DNA from: Ambrosia x helenae
Taxonomy: Eukaryota > Streptophyta > Magnoliopsida > Asterales > Asteraceae
DNA: 64,000 nucleotides
Assembly: GCA_030844895.1 (NCBI GenBank)
Contig: CM061228.1
Span: 38,192,626-38,256,625 of the forward strand
Reading direction: 5' to 3'
The position numbers and the translations under genes were made by a program. The notes under the pieces are model-generated. The model made no database searches. It had not been told where the DNA came from and saw only the letters and a program-made list of their open reading frames with translations. This document shows, piece by piece, positions 1-11,343 of the stretch. How positions within the stretch are numbered: the first letter of the stretch is position 1; each line of letters opens with the position of its first letter.

Positions 1-1498
1 ATGTAAATCTTGAGTAGTCATCAATGGTGACCAAGTAATACTTCTTTTTACCAAGGCTCATGATTTTGTGACTTGATTTATGGTTTTAAAGTTCACATGG
101 CAAGCCTCCTATTCCAAAGGTCTGTTTCAGAAGTTGACACCTTTGAAAAGAAATAGGCAGTGTTGTTCAATACTTTGTCTTTCTCAATGTCCACTGCATA
201 GACATTTCCACATCTTTTGGCAATCAGCAAAGTATGATTTTCAATAATCTTCTCTATCAACTTTTGGCCTTCTGGTGAGATAATCTTGCAAGCAGTTTTG
301 GTGAAAGAGGAAGAATATCCTTTTATAACACATTTAAGAGACACTCAACAAGTTGTACTCCAAGTTTTCAACCAGTTTGACCTTGTCAAACTACATTTTA
401 CCATAGGATACACTGCCATAACCAAGCACATATCCCTTGGCATTGTTTCCAAAGGACACAAATCCTTCTCTTTGACTTATAAAATTGTTGATCAGGAACC
501 TGCATCCTGCCATGTGTATTGAGCCTCCACTATCAACGTACCAAATGCTGTTTAGACCTCTGGAGACCCTCTGCACAAAGAGTAAATTAGTCAGTTTTAA
601 GAACCCAAGCCATTTTGGCTTTGGGTTTACTCTTGAGAACTAGAAGAGTAACAGTTTGTTTAGGACCATTTTGGGAAATCCATGTCATGTTAATCATGGA
701 TTTGCTTTTAGGAGCAATTGTAGCAAACTGCTGAGGTTCACCATCAACTTTGGTCATCAGGAGTTTGACCATTTCAATCAAATTGTTAACCTCAGCAGTT
801 TGTGAAACTGCTGAAGGTTTGGGTCTAACTTCTGAAGTAGAATTTTGAGAAAAAGGTGGATGTTGAGATTTAGTCTTTTTTGAGGAAAGGTTTTACTAGG
901 TTGTTGTTTGGATAAAAAGTGTTTTCAAAATCTTGTTTGATTTGTTTTCCCACAACCAATTGTAAAATTCTCTTATTGTATTGATTTCCTTTCCTATATC
1001 TACAAAATTCTGTTATGTGGTTAAACAGGCCACATACTTCACATGGTGTTGCCTTTCCTTTTATTTTAATATTTTCAGGAGTTTTTGAAGGCAAATCACT
1101 GAAAATTTCAGTACTTTGAGTTTTGTCATCAGTAGTTTTCAGGGTCTCAGCTCCTGATGTAGATAAAACTACTAAGGACTTGATGTCAACAGTTTTAACT
1201 TCTGTAGAACTTTTATTTGCATTTTTGAGAAAGTTCTGATGAAAATATGTGCATTCTTTCATTTCAGAAGTTTGTTTTGAACTATTTCACTCCCATCTTT
1301 GGTAGTTTTGGGAGTGAAATCAGTTGGTGATTCTGTGTGGTTATATCCAATGCCAAACTTAACATTTGATGCAGTTTGTTTGTTAAGCACCATTTGATAA
1401 CCTCTACATGACTCTATCCAATTTTTACAATCAACCTTGGTGTCAGTAAGCTCTTTTCCGACATTTCCTAGGTTTTCTATCATGATTTTAATTTATGC
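1..1498 (-). mobile_element. Ty1/copia retrotransposon remnant: gag C-terminus, protease and GAG-pre-integrase
   Basis: Reading leftwards, the minus strand encodes in order a gag C-terminal piece (about 1483-870), a protease-like piece (576-391) and a GAG-pre-integrase piece (344-93). The gag piece has a CCHC zinc knuckle, C-x2-C-x4-H-x4-C, in CEVCGLFNHITEFC. The protease piece has the aspartic active-site triplet in WYVDSGGSIHM. The pre-integrase piece ends in the family-typical DLWNRRLAM. Frames change near 1260, 870-781 and 576, and LENLEYNLLSVS-type coding near 345-380 runs into a stop, so the polyprotein is dead. Integrase and reverse transcriptase would lie left of the window. The gag N-terminus is missing; sequence right of 1500 is AT-rich and non-coding. 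Copia identity is strong; the lineage is not determined. Confidence 0.85.
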
Positions 1499-2345
1499 TT
1501 GGGTTTCAATAGCATTATTAGTCAATTTAGAAATTTCTTTTGACTTTAAACTCAAAAAGTATATCATTCTTTAAGATCAAATATATGACTAAGAAAATAT
1601 TTATTCTTATTTGAATATTTTGTATAAAAATATTCTCAGTAATATATTCAATGATTTTAGTTAATTAACATAACTAATTTATATAATTACAATAATTGTA
1701 ATTAATTACATAAATGTATACAAATAAATAAAACATTAACACTTATGTTTTCTACACTTAAGAATATTTCTATTTTATAAAAAAATATTCATAAACCAGA
1801 TTTTATAAATTATATTCAATATCATAATTTATTGTGACTAATCAAATATAAATAAGCTAAAAATACAAGATATGGCCCAAAAATAATATTTTATAAAAAA
1901 ATGATTATTTTCTGATGTAAAATAATAAAAATAATTTTTCCATAATTTTTCTCAATTTATTTGCATTTAAAGCTGATTTAGTGAATTTAAATCATATTTA
2001 AATGATTAAAAATAGGAAAAACAACAAAAAATAACTATTTTCTGAGCAAATAAATTTAAATTCAGTTCATCATACTTAGAAATATTTTCCCAAAAAGTTT
2101 GGGATTAAAACCAGTAAAATGAATTTTTAATCAATTAATTATGATTAAAACAGTTTAAATAGGTAAAATTACGAAAATAATTTATTTTCTAGAAACTAAA
2201 AATATGATAATTTTTTATGAGGTGTCAAGATACTATACCTAAATTTTCATGATTTTTAAGTAAAAATGAATTATTTATGATATTTTGATGGTTAAACATA
2301 TTATATGAATTTTAATATAAATAAAACGAAATAAAAAAAATTCGA
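1499..2345. other. AT-rich stretch without a gene
   Basis: Very AT-rich, no long ORF in any frame, and no clear terminal repeats. It may be a decayed leader of the copia remnant to its left. Confidence 0.5.
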
Positions 2346-2349
2346 AAAA

Positions 2350-2424
2350 GCTTGCCTGAAGTGGGGACGAACCCTGCTCCCTAAGCATACACTCAAGATC
2401 CTTAACCACTACACTACAAGTCTT
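2350..2424 (-). repeat. tRNA-like (SINE-type) sequence with A and B boxes
   Basis: Read on the minus strand, this 75-base stretch has an A-box-like TAGTGTAGTGGTTAAGG and a B-box-like GGTTCGTCC at tRNA spacing. A CTTG/CAAG end pairing is present, and CTTGAG...CTTAGG can pair (with G-U) as an anticodon stem. The full cloverleaf is imperfect, and no usable anticodon can be named. It is therefore more likely a tRNA-derived SINE head or decayed tRNA than a working tRNA gene. No SINE tail was recognised to its left. Confidence 0.45.
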
Positions 2425-3419
2425 ACATGTTGAAAGATTTGATTCAAATAATATTTATTTTTAAAATAAAAATTCATCATCTTCCTCAAGTCTAAACCCT
2501 AACCCTAAAATTCTATGATTTTTAATTCAGCAATACTGTCATATGAAATCATAGGGCTTTTAAAGAGTATCAATGAAATATCAAAACAGCAATAAAGGAT
2601 TGGACTTACAAGTTCGTTTAAGGATCGAAAAAGCAAGAAAAAGAGCCAAACTTTAAGCCCCGATTCAGAAGCATTCTTATATGATTTTGACGTGTTTTCT
2701 TGTGGGTTTTTAAAGTGAATAACTACAGAAAACGAATAGGACAATCGGTTTATATAATGGATGATTAGAAGAGAGCTTTAATTTGATTAAAAGAGTTCCG
2801 GCCGTTTCATCAATAAACCCAGATTAAAAGCTTATTAAAACGCGTTTATGGTCTTATTTTATGATGGAAATCAAATGATTTAAGTGAAGAAACGTATTGG
2901 AAATAAATTTGGATGATAATAAGCATTAAAATGGACGAAAAGCACTTGCCGGAGAGTTGCTGGATTTCGGCCGGATTCTCTGCCGGAAAACGTGAACAGT
3001 GGAATTTTTTTTATAACTAATACATAATATCCTTGATGTTTTAAAACTTCCCAACCTAAAACTTTAACGTTTTTCCCAAAAAATTTCGACAAGTTTATTA
3101 TACGTTTGAACTTATAAATATTTTCTTAAAAAATAAAAATGTATAAAAATCGCAAAAGAATCTAAAATGATAAGATTCGCTCAAACGCCCCAACACAACA
3201 TACTTAAGTTATTATCCACTGCACATTTACGATTAATGACGAAATACAACCAAACCAAGATATAACGATCAACGAAATTCAACTTCTATTAGAATTCAAA
3301 ACGATTAAAGTACGATGACTAAAAATGCAAATACATCAAAGTCTAGGAAACATGCAAATGTTACAATGACTCAATCAAATGTGATAATATGCTACTAGGA
3401 TATATGTGCTTTACTGCAT
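2425..3419. other. No gene; possible leader or LTR of the copia remnant
   Basis: No coding sequence recognised. A short telomere-like run (CTAAACCCTAACCCTAAA) lies at 2490-2508. On the minus strand a TATATAAACC box sits at about 2747-2757, pointing at the copia remnant, so an LTR or promoter remnant is possible. LTR ends were not found. Confidence 0.35.
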
Positions 3420-4602
3420 CGTTTGGTTATAATTCATTAGGTTTTTGATCTGATTTGAAGAGGTTTTGTTCATCGAAATTGTTAATCAGCCTGTCCAGGG
3501 CGAATGAGCCTCATTCGTCTGAATTGGTTCTCATTCGCTAGAATGTGGTCTGATGTGAATTCCTTGTATTAAACTAAGTGTTTTCGTGCTTACTTGTATG
3601 TGTTTGCTAAACTGATATAACGGGTCACCAATGGGATATCGAGTCTTGTGTGGTCATGTCGAAGTCAAAATGTTTACACAAAACACACAAAGTCATGGTT
3701 TGGACAACCAAGGGTTATTTGACAAATATAACTACAGTCAAACAACTTAGAGGACATTAATGATAGGTTTCCAGTACTCAGGAAACTATCATAACACGCC
3801 TGGTATTATCTTGCAAACAAACGCAATCTATAGTGAGTTTCTCGGCCCCTTTTACCGTTTTCCTATTGAGGGAGAAACATGCTACACAAACACTAACATA
3901 ATAGATCACATATATTACATTATGTCACATGTGTACTAAGCTACTTCATCTAAAGTCCTTCCAACTTTTGAACCATGAAAATGTGAAAACATAGCGGGGA
4001 AAGTGTGAATAGATTTATTGGGTACGGCAAGCCCCACTCGTGTCGACTGGAGGTTGAGCGGGTGCATATTTGTCCTATATAACTTTACGGCACCGGGTGA
4101 TGTTCGGTGACAGGGAATAAGGCAAAATTATTACAAACGTTCAGCAATGGTTCATAATGCTTAAGCAACTTGTAATTATGTCTAGCTAGCATCAAATATA
4201 GATGTAAGGTTTATGTGGATTTGATTTTCAAACACATACTTATACTACAAACATAAAACCTGTGAACTCACCAGCATTATATGTTGACATACTTAGCATG
4301 TTTTCTCAGGTCGCTAAGGTAGCAGCGAGGCAAGGCATACTGAAGTCACACAGAGTCTCATCCTGTCATGCATCTTGTCAAATATTGTTTTAAACTATCT
4401 GAACTCTTTTTCATTTGGTATCATGGGTTGTAACTTTTAAACTGCTTACGCTGTACTTTGGTTAACTTTTCCTTAATACGGCATGGTTGATTGAACATTA
4501 TTTTACTCATATAATTGTCATTTATTGTGACCGTTGACTTGGATCCTAGTGTGGCACGCGTCTCGCGGTAAAACCCCGCAAGTGGAATTTGAGGGTGTGA
4601 CA
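3420..4602 (+). mobile_element. Ty3/gypsy LTR, 5'-truncated (LTR C)
   Basis: The 3' end GAGGGTGTGACA at 4602 is followed directly by a primer-binding site, which fixes the orientation as plus. Long stretches are the reverse complement of the solo LTRs at 6742-9610 and 36263-39357: the terminal GGTAAAACCCCGCAAGTGG block, the GGGTCACCAATGGGATATCG block near 3630, and the CCCACTCGTGTCGACTGGAGG block near 4030. The left end is unclear; similarity fades near 3420, well short of the 2.9 kb of its relatives. A GCGAATGAG/CTCATTCG motif pair lies at 3498-3546. Confidence 0.75.
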
Positions 4603-4623
4603 GATTTGTATCAAAGTCAATGG
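4603..4623 (+). other. Primer-binding site, tRNA-Met type, degenerate
   Basis: GATTTGTATCAAAGTCAATGG abuts the LTR 3' end and resembles the methionine-tRNA site TGGTATCAGAGCCATGG. A cleaner copy of the same arrangement occurs at 58337. Confidence 0.7.
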
Positions 4624-5189
4624 TTATAGTGAACTAGGACTGCATGTAGAGTCTGGTCTATAGCCAAGTCTCACACACTAGACGGTCACACACTTATGAG
4701 TCATATTATGTGGGGGCTAACTAATATTTCAGGGTTGTCGACATCATCACTCATATGTTGCATCATCTACTCCTTCTATTTCTATCTATTTTTCTACTTC
4801 TGGTTATGAAGATAAAGAGGCGAGCTTGTTGACCTTGCACAGCGGCGGCGTACATCGGAGTGGCTCTTCGGCTTGATCCAAAGATTTATTCAAGATTCAA
4901 ACATCTCATTCTTATACTCCAATGGACACATTCGCTCACACATAATTTTGAACTTGTACTTGTTAGAGTATACCTCTAAGTGATCTTTCAATCGGAGATT
5001 CTTGTCCGTATCGCACTCTAGGATACATGGGCTTGTATACCTATCTATCCAACAATCTTGGGTGATCTAGTTAGATGGGTTGTAGTTGATACAGATTCTC
5101 TTAATTCAGATACTCCTAACCTTATCTTATGGCATGTTTGATAGAATTCTATTACTGTTGGTGATTCTAATATCTCACTTGTTATGAAT

Positions 5190-5360
5190 TTCAGAAGATG
5201 TATGCTAATTGTGATGCAAGGCGCGGTGGTCACAACAGTGGTCGTGGGAATATCAACATCATGCCATAAGAGTTGAATGATCTAATTCAGGGGTAGGTGG
5301 CTCCATCCCTGGCTACTTTCCAGGCCACCCAAGCCCTAGGCCTTGGTGGTAAATTTATTA
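5190..5360 (+). pseudogene. Ty3/gypsy gag N-terminus remnant
   Basis: In one frame the plus strand reads RGGHNSGRGNINIMP, a stop, ELNDLIQG, a stop, then VAPSLATFQATQALGLGG. This resembles the N-terminus of plant gypsy gag proteins, which often read (T/P)QELxDLIxxQVAAALAxxQA. It lies about 600 bases downstream of the LTR and primer-binding site, where gag is expected. Two in-frame stops and loss of homology after 5360 show it is dead. The assignment rests on memory of the family. Confidence 0.5.
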
Positions 5361-5955
5361 ACTACTATTCTTATATGTTTTGGTATTGTATTCTTTTGGT
5401 TGGGCCATGTTGCTTGTTTGTTTAGGAAACACTGTTAACTAGCAGCCACCTCCACCCCCACCTCCTCTGGGTCAATAAGTTTGTACCTTCAACATGTTCA
5501 TGGACTGCTCAGATGGATCGAGAAAATTGAAACACATATGGTACAAGGTCATAGGACCGCGAGCGGCTCTGTCGTACTATGTTACTTATCGATCGTTCAA
5601 TGTGGACGGTGGTGATGCTCACCTTCCAGATATGTGGTCGCCTCCCTCTTGTCATTTTGTTTTGGTCTTCGAACCTTTTATGGTTAATAGACGATGGTGG
5701 CGACTATGCTTCTAATATCGACTTTGGATGGGGACGACGATGGCACAACAGCTCCACCACCAACTCCACCATCACCGCTAGTGGTTCGCGATTGTCGTTG
5801 TCTCTGGTTGCTAAGAAGACTGTTGTTGTTGTAGGTTTGGGGTCTTCATCTTTTTACAAAAAATTAGTGTTTTCAGCTTTTATGTTTGCAACTTGACTTT
5901 TTGGTTGTTTGTGGTTATGATTATGAAGTCTTCTTCATCAAAGCTTAGATTACTA
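5361..5955. other. No recognisable gene
   Basis: Open frames up to 105 codons overlap each other here on the plus strand, but their translations are low in recognisable sequence and no domain is visible. It is probably decayed retrotransposon interior. Confidence 0.4.
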
Positions 5956-5964
5956 AATCTGTTT

Positions 5965-6335
5965 GGTCTCTGTAGTTTACTCGATGACGATGGCCATGAT
6001 TTTACCGGAGGGTTGTTTGAATTTGTTGCCAGATCCTACATGGTGTAAACCTTAATTTTATTTGGGGCTTAGAGACTATAATGGTTTGTAGGTGCATTGA
6101 ATTTGGGTATCTGTTGTTTACTTAATGATGATGACTTTACTATTGTCTGAAAGGTTGTTCGAATTATTGCTAGATCTTGATGGGTGTAAACCCTAATTTT
6201 ATAAGCCTTTAAGACTGTAATTGTTTATAATTGGTCCCTGTTGTTTACTTGATAAAGATGACGACCTCATATTCATGTGAAAGGTACCTAATTTTGTTAC
6301 AAGATCCTTAAGGGTGTAAACCTTATCCTATGAAC
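5965..6335 (+). repeat. Three degenerate tandem units of about 120-140 bp
   Basis: Each unit holds, in order, a GTTTACTxGAT-like block, a GATGAC block, an AAGGTTGTT(C/T)GAA-like block, an AGATCCT or AGATCTT block and GTGTAAACCxTAATTTTAT. Units begin near 5975, 6115 and 6243. They are clearly diverged from one another. The origin is unknown. Confidence 0.6.
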
Positions 6336-7390
6336 TTATGTTGATGGGTTTTGAACACATTTTAATACCAAGATGATGATGATACTAAAAAAGATTTGCT
6401 TAATTCGTTGTTTTGGCATGACAATTACCTTAATATTAATATGTAAATGACTCGAATACCGTTTTTGTTTATTCGGGTCGTTGGCTGCTTGATCTATGAT
6501 GAATGCTCGGTGTACACGCATGCACATCTCTTTATCTCACGAGTTATCTTTTTCCAGCCTTTGTTGGCTTCTTTGGAAATGTTGGTTTTATTTGTAGCCA
6601 CAATAAGCTACAATTCCTTGCCTTTGGATACCACAAAACAATGTCTGACAAATCTGCTTTTTGATAGTTGGCTTAGGCTTGCCAGTGTCGTCATGTGTTT
6701 TGCACATTTTGAATTTCTGCTGCAATACATGAGTGGAAAAATGTCACACCCTCAAAATCCACATGCGGGGTTTTACCGCGAGGCGCGTGACATACTAGGA
6801 TCCAAGTCAACGGTCACAAAAAACGACATCTATATGATATGAAAACAACGTAAATTGCCCATTAAGTTTCAAAAATCCAACAATCGCTTGCGGAAGCGTA
6901 AAACTTTATTACAATTCAAAAGTAAAACATGAAAGTATGATAATACTCAAAATGAAATGCAAATGGATCCTAGACGCCGTGAGACTCCGTGCGCCTAAAC
7001 TCAATGCTGCTACCTTAGCGACCAGAGAAAACATGCCAAAAAGACGTCAACATATAATGTTGGTGAGTTCACAGGTTTTATGTTCACAAAGCGTTTCAAG
7101 CGTAAAAAGTTTCATCTCAAAAGTACCAAGTACGCAAAACCTTTAAGTAAATAACAAACATTTCCTTACTACTATGACTGTGTTGCCGAAACCATTACTG
7201 ACAAGCGTTGCATGTGTTGCCGCCTGTGTTTGAGTTGCCGAAAATAGAGACAATATGCACCGGCCCGGCTCCCAGTCATCGGGTGGGGTTTGTCAAGCCC
7301 AATAGATCTATCCACATTTCCCCCGTTGTGCCCCGCACATTCATGGCTTTTATTAGGGACTTCGCGTTGCGTTGCGTCATATAGTAATTT

Positions 7391-7535
7391 AAAACAAGCG
7401 TTGAGTTTCCAAAAGCGTTGCATTTCCAATAGCATTGCGTTTCAAAAGCGTTGTGTTTCAAAAGCGTTGTGTTTCAAAAAGCGTTGCATTTCAAAAGCGT
7501 TGCGTTTCAAAGTGTTGCGTTATAAAACATAAACG
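7391..7535 (+). repeat. Minisatellite of about 17 bp inside LTR A
   Basis: About eight units of AAAGCGTTGYRTTTC with small length changes. The homologous positions of LTRs B and C lack this expansion, so it arose in this LTR lineage. Confidence 0.8.
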
Positions 7536-8074
7536 TTGTATTTGTTAAAATGTGTGGCATGCTTCTCCCCCAAGAGAAAAGTGTATAAAAGAGGGGCCGT
7601 GAAACTCACCTTAGTGTGCATCCTTAGTAAAATAGAAATCTGATACGTGTGTAATAGTCCCTACTAGTGGCGACCTATCAATGAGTTTACATAAGTGTGA
7701 TGACTACTAACCCGAAGGCTAATCAGTCCCCAAATTGTCCAGACCGTGACTGTGTGTGTTGAAAACATGTTTGAACGTTAAACCAACCAACCAAGCCAGA
7801 CAAGACCCGACATCCCATTGGTGACCCGACATCCCACGTGTTAGCCACATACAAGATATCATGCAACATATGAAATTAAACACTTAGCATGCGCAAACAT
7901 TCACCCTACCTAGCATAACGCCCAATTAACGCATAAGCAAGTCCGAACACGTATTACCAAGTTATTAGACATGTCACGGGGTTCCTAACATGTTCCTAGG
8001 TGTCAAACCGTGTTCCGGGATGTTAAAATACACATATAACAGCATTACATGCGATTAGGAATCAAACATGCAAT

Positions 8075-9260
8075 TAGGAAAGTCAACTGGTGATTAGGAT
8101 GGTCAAACTAGTGATTAGGATTGTAATCACATGAACATACTAGCGATTAGGCTCCCAATCGCCTCATGTAACATGTGATTGGGGCCAATCGCCCCTATTA
8201 TAGGCGATTAGGGATCCCCTAATCGCCCCTGCTGCACCATTTCGCCTTTTTTGCGCGTTTAACCCTCCAAATCAGGTCCGAAACATGTGGAAACACCCAA
8301 TATTAAACCCAAAACATTTATCAAACTATTTCAAGCAAAAACCCCTAATTTATTATCATCCTAACCGTCCCAAATGCAAGCGTTTTCCCAAAATAGCATA
8401 ACTAGCATGTAAACATCACATCAACATGCAAAACTTACCCTAAATAGCAAATATCCAGGTTTCATCACATAACGACGTTGTCCGACATTATCCTACTGTT
8501 CTAGCATCATCCTAGAGTAAACCCTAACCTTAAAAAATCAACAAAACACAACATATCATCATTAATCCTTCATAATCATTCAAACGGGTCAAAACGCCTA
8601 TTATCAATAATACACATCTATGAACCTTCAAACTCCTAGGTTAACATCATATCAACTCATTTAGGTCATAAACATATCAATAACACAAGAACAATCATGT
8701 TTAAACAATAAAAATCCTATCTTGCATGAATACATCACATATAACAAGCATAGAGGTTTGGTTTTGTTTAGAAACTGATTTTAATGAGTTTTCAAAGACA
8801 CAAATGTTTAGAAACCAGGTCTGGACCTTTAGGGAACAAAACAATATCATTACAAAGGTTTAGGATGAAGAACACACCTTGAAATTGAAAGATTATGAGG
8901 TGTAAGGTTTGGAAAGGTGATTTCTTGAGAAAAAATGTGTTCCAGAGGTTGGATAAGGTGTGGGATGGCTTTGGGGTGTGTTAGGGTTTCACAAATGATG
9001 TTTTACAACATAAGGGTGGTATTTATAGGCGTTTCTAGTCGTTAGACATGCGTCAGGCGATTACGCAGCAGTACCGGCGATTAGGATTCCTAATCGCATG
9101 TACTACTAGCGATTGGAGCTCTAATCGCCTATAAATATCCTCCAATCGCGTGACTTACTGGCGATTAGGCCAATCACCCCCTATTGTCATGCAATTATGC
9201 GTAATCACCTAAATGTCATGCAATTACGCGTAATCATTTATAATGTCATGCAATTACACG
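8075..9260. repeat. GCGATTAG/CTAATCGC motif clusters in LTR A
   Basis: Two separate clusters, near 8075-8240 and 9050-9260, repeat the octamer GCGATTAG or its complement CTAATCGC many times, some as back-to-back palindromes such as GGCGATTAGGGATCCCCTAA. The second cluster continues into ATGCAATTACGCGTAATCA units repeated three times at 9188-9268. The intervening 800 bases lack the motif. Confidence 0.7.
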
Positions 9261-9610
9261 TAATCACTATTTTAACACATATAAACACGTATTCACATAC
9301 CGACAAGTCATATAATGATTGTAAGCACATAATGCATGATAACTAACACGTTCCCATCCGTTCACCAATTCCCGGGACTCGAGATTTACGTGTGTGCGTT
9401 AAACCCGGCGATTCTACAAATCGCCAATCCGTGTTCACATGGTTATGGACTGACTCCCAATGATCCCGTGGATCATTGTAACGACTCCCGATGATTCCCG
9501 GAACCATCATAACGACTCAACTGACCTAGTTAAGTATGTTTGAAAACGTTTTTCACTAAGGTAGACTTATGTGTTTTATAAAATGTTAACCTAAACGTGT
9601 CGGTGTCACA

Positions 9611-10453
9611 AAAAACCACTAGTTGTGTTAATAATGAAACCGAAATGTGACATCCTCATATTAAAGTAAATGTATCTACTACATTGAGATAAATAAAAGG
9701 TAAAAAGATATTGCTATTTAGTAGCCTTAAACCAAGTCTTGCAAATAAATAATAAAGGGTGAGGCTAACGTAAAAAGCGTGTTGTTGTAAAAAGTGTAAG
9801 AAGCAATATGAAGCGTATGATTACACAGTCTAATGAGGGGTACGATCGTAAAAAATCATGCATCATTAAATTCCACAAAAATTCTGCCGAGGGCAAATTA
9901 GTAAATTGTGACGTAAAACTGCATTTAAAAAAATAATAAAAAAGGCGGGCAATTGAATTACAATTATGTAAATAAACCATCGTTACAAAAGAAAAAAAAC
10001 TGAATTAGGGTAAAAATCTGAAACTACAACAATGCAGGCGAAGAAGATGAAGACAGGTAACGAGATTATGTACAATTATAATACAGATGAAGGTATAATT
10101 CTGCATTAGCGTAGTTTTAACTTTAACGAAATAATTATATTTGATTATGATGATCAGTTGAAATAGGATCAATTGAAAGACAATCGAAACAAGTGCATGA
10201 CAGACTGACGAAGAATGTTAGCGAAGGTACGTTATAGATCTATATTCTAAATTGTGCTTATAGATCTGCATGATTAACCTACTATTTCATCTACGATTAT
10301 AATTGTAGTTACGTTTGTACGTTTAACTGCTTTTTAAAAAAAACAAAAAAAAAAGGATACAACATTTGCGTTTAACCGCCTACAATTTGCGTTTAAATAA
10401 TTATATGATGGCGTTTAATAAATAAGGTACTTGCGTTTATTTAAATATGGGGA
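9611..10453. other. No gene recognised
   Basis: AT-rich with short GCGTTTAA-like repeats near 10370-10440. It may be the end region of the Mutator-like unit that follows. No terminal inverted repeat could be fixed. Confidence 0.4.
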
Positions 10454-11275
10454 ATTTGTTGTTTTGAAGATTCAGATGATGACTTCCAATCCCCATTGAC
10501 TAGTTTACAAAAAAATAATCATTTTAAACGCATTGAAAAAAATACATTTGACTTAGACAGCGATTTTGAAGTGTCAAGCAAGAAGTTAAAGGATGATAGA
10601 AAAGTCAATTCAAAAGAGTTCGGGCAATACAGTCACAAGAGACTTAAGATGAGATGTTCTCCAGCTGATTTTATGGTAACCGTACAATACTTAACGGATG
10701 CATAGAAAACTGATGTTAGAGGGATGGGATTTGGCAGCATACTATCAATGGAATACGAGTCAACTACTACAACATTGGGATACTGGTTGTTGATGAACTA
10801 TGATGATGAAACAAGCATACTAAATATGGGCGATCATAGTATCAAAATATCATCATCAACAATACGTGAGGTTTTCGTCATTCCGGATGGAAAGATACTT
10901 GTTCTAAAAAAAAATAGGCCAGGAAAGGGTTCTGATACTACTATTGATGAATTTAAAAACCAGTTTGATAATTCAAGAGTTAGTGTTGGAAGAGTTCTGA
11001 CACTAATTGGAGATAATGTAGATGGTGGAAGACTATTCAAGTTAAACTTCCTGGTTGCATGGAATACAGTATTCGGTGAAATCACAAAAACAACAACCGT
11101 GAATCAAAGATTTTTATTGGCTATAGGTGATGAATCTGAAATTCCAATGATGAATTGGTGTGGGTATATGGTTGAATGTTTGAAGAGAACTAAAGCTGGC
11201 TGGCTTTGTGATAGGGACAATTATAATGGACCAGTTGCCTTGTTGAATGTGAGTACATATTTCAAACTATTTTAA
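10454..11275 (+). pseudogene. Ulp1-associated/DUF1985-type ORF with an in-frame stop
   Basis: A single frame runs from about 10470 to a stop at 11275, interrupted only by TAG at 10703-10705 and then continuing in the same frame from KTDVRGMGFGSIL. The N-terminal part is lysine- and aspartate-rich. The segment after the stop (MGFGSILSMEY..., then a long hydrophobic/charged mix ending in YNGPVALLNVS) resembles the region that precedes the Ulp1 protease domain in plant transposon-encoded proteins of the plant-mobile/DUF1985 kind. Replacing the stop by glutamine (DAQKTDVRGMGFG) fits the family, so CAG to TAG is likely. The catalytic protease domain is absent; the frame ends next to the 3' end of the opposing transposase pseudogene. 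Family assignment is from memory. Confidence 0.5.
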
Positions 11276-11343
11276 AACTAACAAAAATGTTATTTGTTTT
11301 AGACGCAAGTTGTTTTAACATTTTCATTGTATTTTAAAAAAAA

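Larger units (their letters stand above)
6742..9610 (-). mobile_element. Solo LTR of a Ty3/gypsy element, 2869 bp (LTR A)
   Basis: Ends are TGTCACACC and GGTGTCACA. The flanking five bases are AAAAA on both sides (6737-6741 and 9611-9615), a target-site duplication. The element's right-to-left orientation follows from homology to LTR C, whose 3' end abuts a primer-binding site. No internal coding region is attached, so this is a solo LTR left by LTR-LTR recombination. It carries a minisatellite at 7391-7535 and GCGATTAG-motif clusters at about 8075-8240 and 9050-9260. Confidence 0.85.

Noticed and set aside
2490..2508. Interstitial telomere
   Set aside because: Only about two and a half CCCTAAA-type units; common by chance or as a telo-box.
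5494..5896. Overlapping plus-strand frames of 73 and 105 codons
   Set aside because: No recognisable motif, overlapping in two frames, inside decayed retrotransposon sequence.
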